From Oceaniferula marina (GTDB lineage: Bacteria > Verrucomicrobiota > Verrucomicrobiia > Verrucomicrobiales > Akkermansiaceae), in NCBI RefSeq assembly GCF_013391475.1, contig NZ_JACBAZ010000003.1, positions 372,001 through 436,000 of the forward strand: DNA of 64,000 nucleotides; not shown here. The letters are read 5' to 3'. Numbering within the stretch: position 1 is the stretch's first letter. Below are more model-generated notes on this DNA. The model was not told the DNA's origin. It did no database searches and saw nothing but the letters and a program-made list of their open reading frames with translations.

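Noticed and set aside
63929-63931. GTG as start codon of the giant protein
   Set aside because: In-frame repeat sequence continues upstream to base 64,000 with the same consensus, so this codon is internal.
49000-64000. CRISPR-like or satellite DNA
   Set aside because: The periodicity is at protein level, units vary in length, and the DNA copies are well diverged, unlike CRISPR or satellite repeats.

Overview
The window most resembles a chromosomal segment of a glycan-degrading, probably aquatic Verrucomicrobiota bacterium. The evidence is the mix of secreted glycoside hydrolases, a PEP-CTERM-anchored protein, a C-terminal '(Y)QLQSSTTLESNSW...' domain common in that phylum, a two-partner secretion (TPS) system whose exoprotein carries MBG-type repeats, and an enormous repeat protein. 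A planctomycete is the main alternative. No rRNA, tRNA, CRISPR array or insertion sequence was seen.

Left part (1-10,886) is a saccharolytic region. It holds a 5'-truncated clan GH-D-like glycosidase (1-1815, +), a LamG/PEP-CTERM surface protein (2014-2757, +), a GH20 beta-N-acetylhexosaminidase (2832-4826, -) preceded by a secreted LamG-like protein (4933-5745, -), a GH2 beta-galactosidase-like enzyme (6114-8456, +) and a GH110 alpha-1,3-galactosidase with an N-terminal NPCBM domain (8592-10,886, +). Four enzymes with alpha-galactosyl, beta-galactosyl and HexNAc specificities suggest stepwise trimming of a galactose- and amino-sugar-containing glycan. The 368-bp divergent space at 5746-6113 holds a nested inverted repeat and a candidate operator dyad. 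A hairpin with a T-run at 10,949-10,985 closes the + strand genes.

Right part (11,022-64,000) is one minus-strand gene series with gaps of only 74, 41 and 40 bp. In transcription order it reads: a giant gene running off the right edge, a TPS exoprotein of 1836 aa (TpsA), its outer-membrane POTRA/barrel transporter of 559 aa (TpsB), and a small secreted protein.

The giant gene supplies at least 14,952 uninterrupted codons and its start is not in the window. From N to C it contains: 39 tandem copies of a ~128-residue beta-rich repeat that I do not recognise; Ig-like copies; two long beta-rich regions (one with a CxxC, one with two EF-hand-like loops) separated by an Ig-like array; RTX-like acidic GD-rich blocks; a non-repetitive island; Calx-beta-like repeats; PPC domains, one of which is split by ~920 residues of another module array; and a C-terminal RTX block. 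Five distinctive marker units punctuate the 39-copy array at positions 4, 8, 15, 25 and 38, so successive blocks are 4, 7, 10 and 13 units long. This regular growth is the most unusual feature of the window.

The likely overall picture is a cell-surface system, with a giant matrix or adhesin protein and a TPS adhesin, sitting next to a secreted glycan-degradation locus. How the giant protein leaves the cell is unresolved: its C-terminus looks RTX/type I-like, but the only transporter visible is the TPS barrel.
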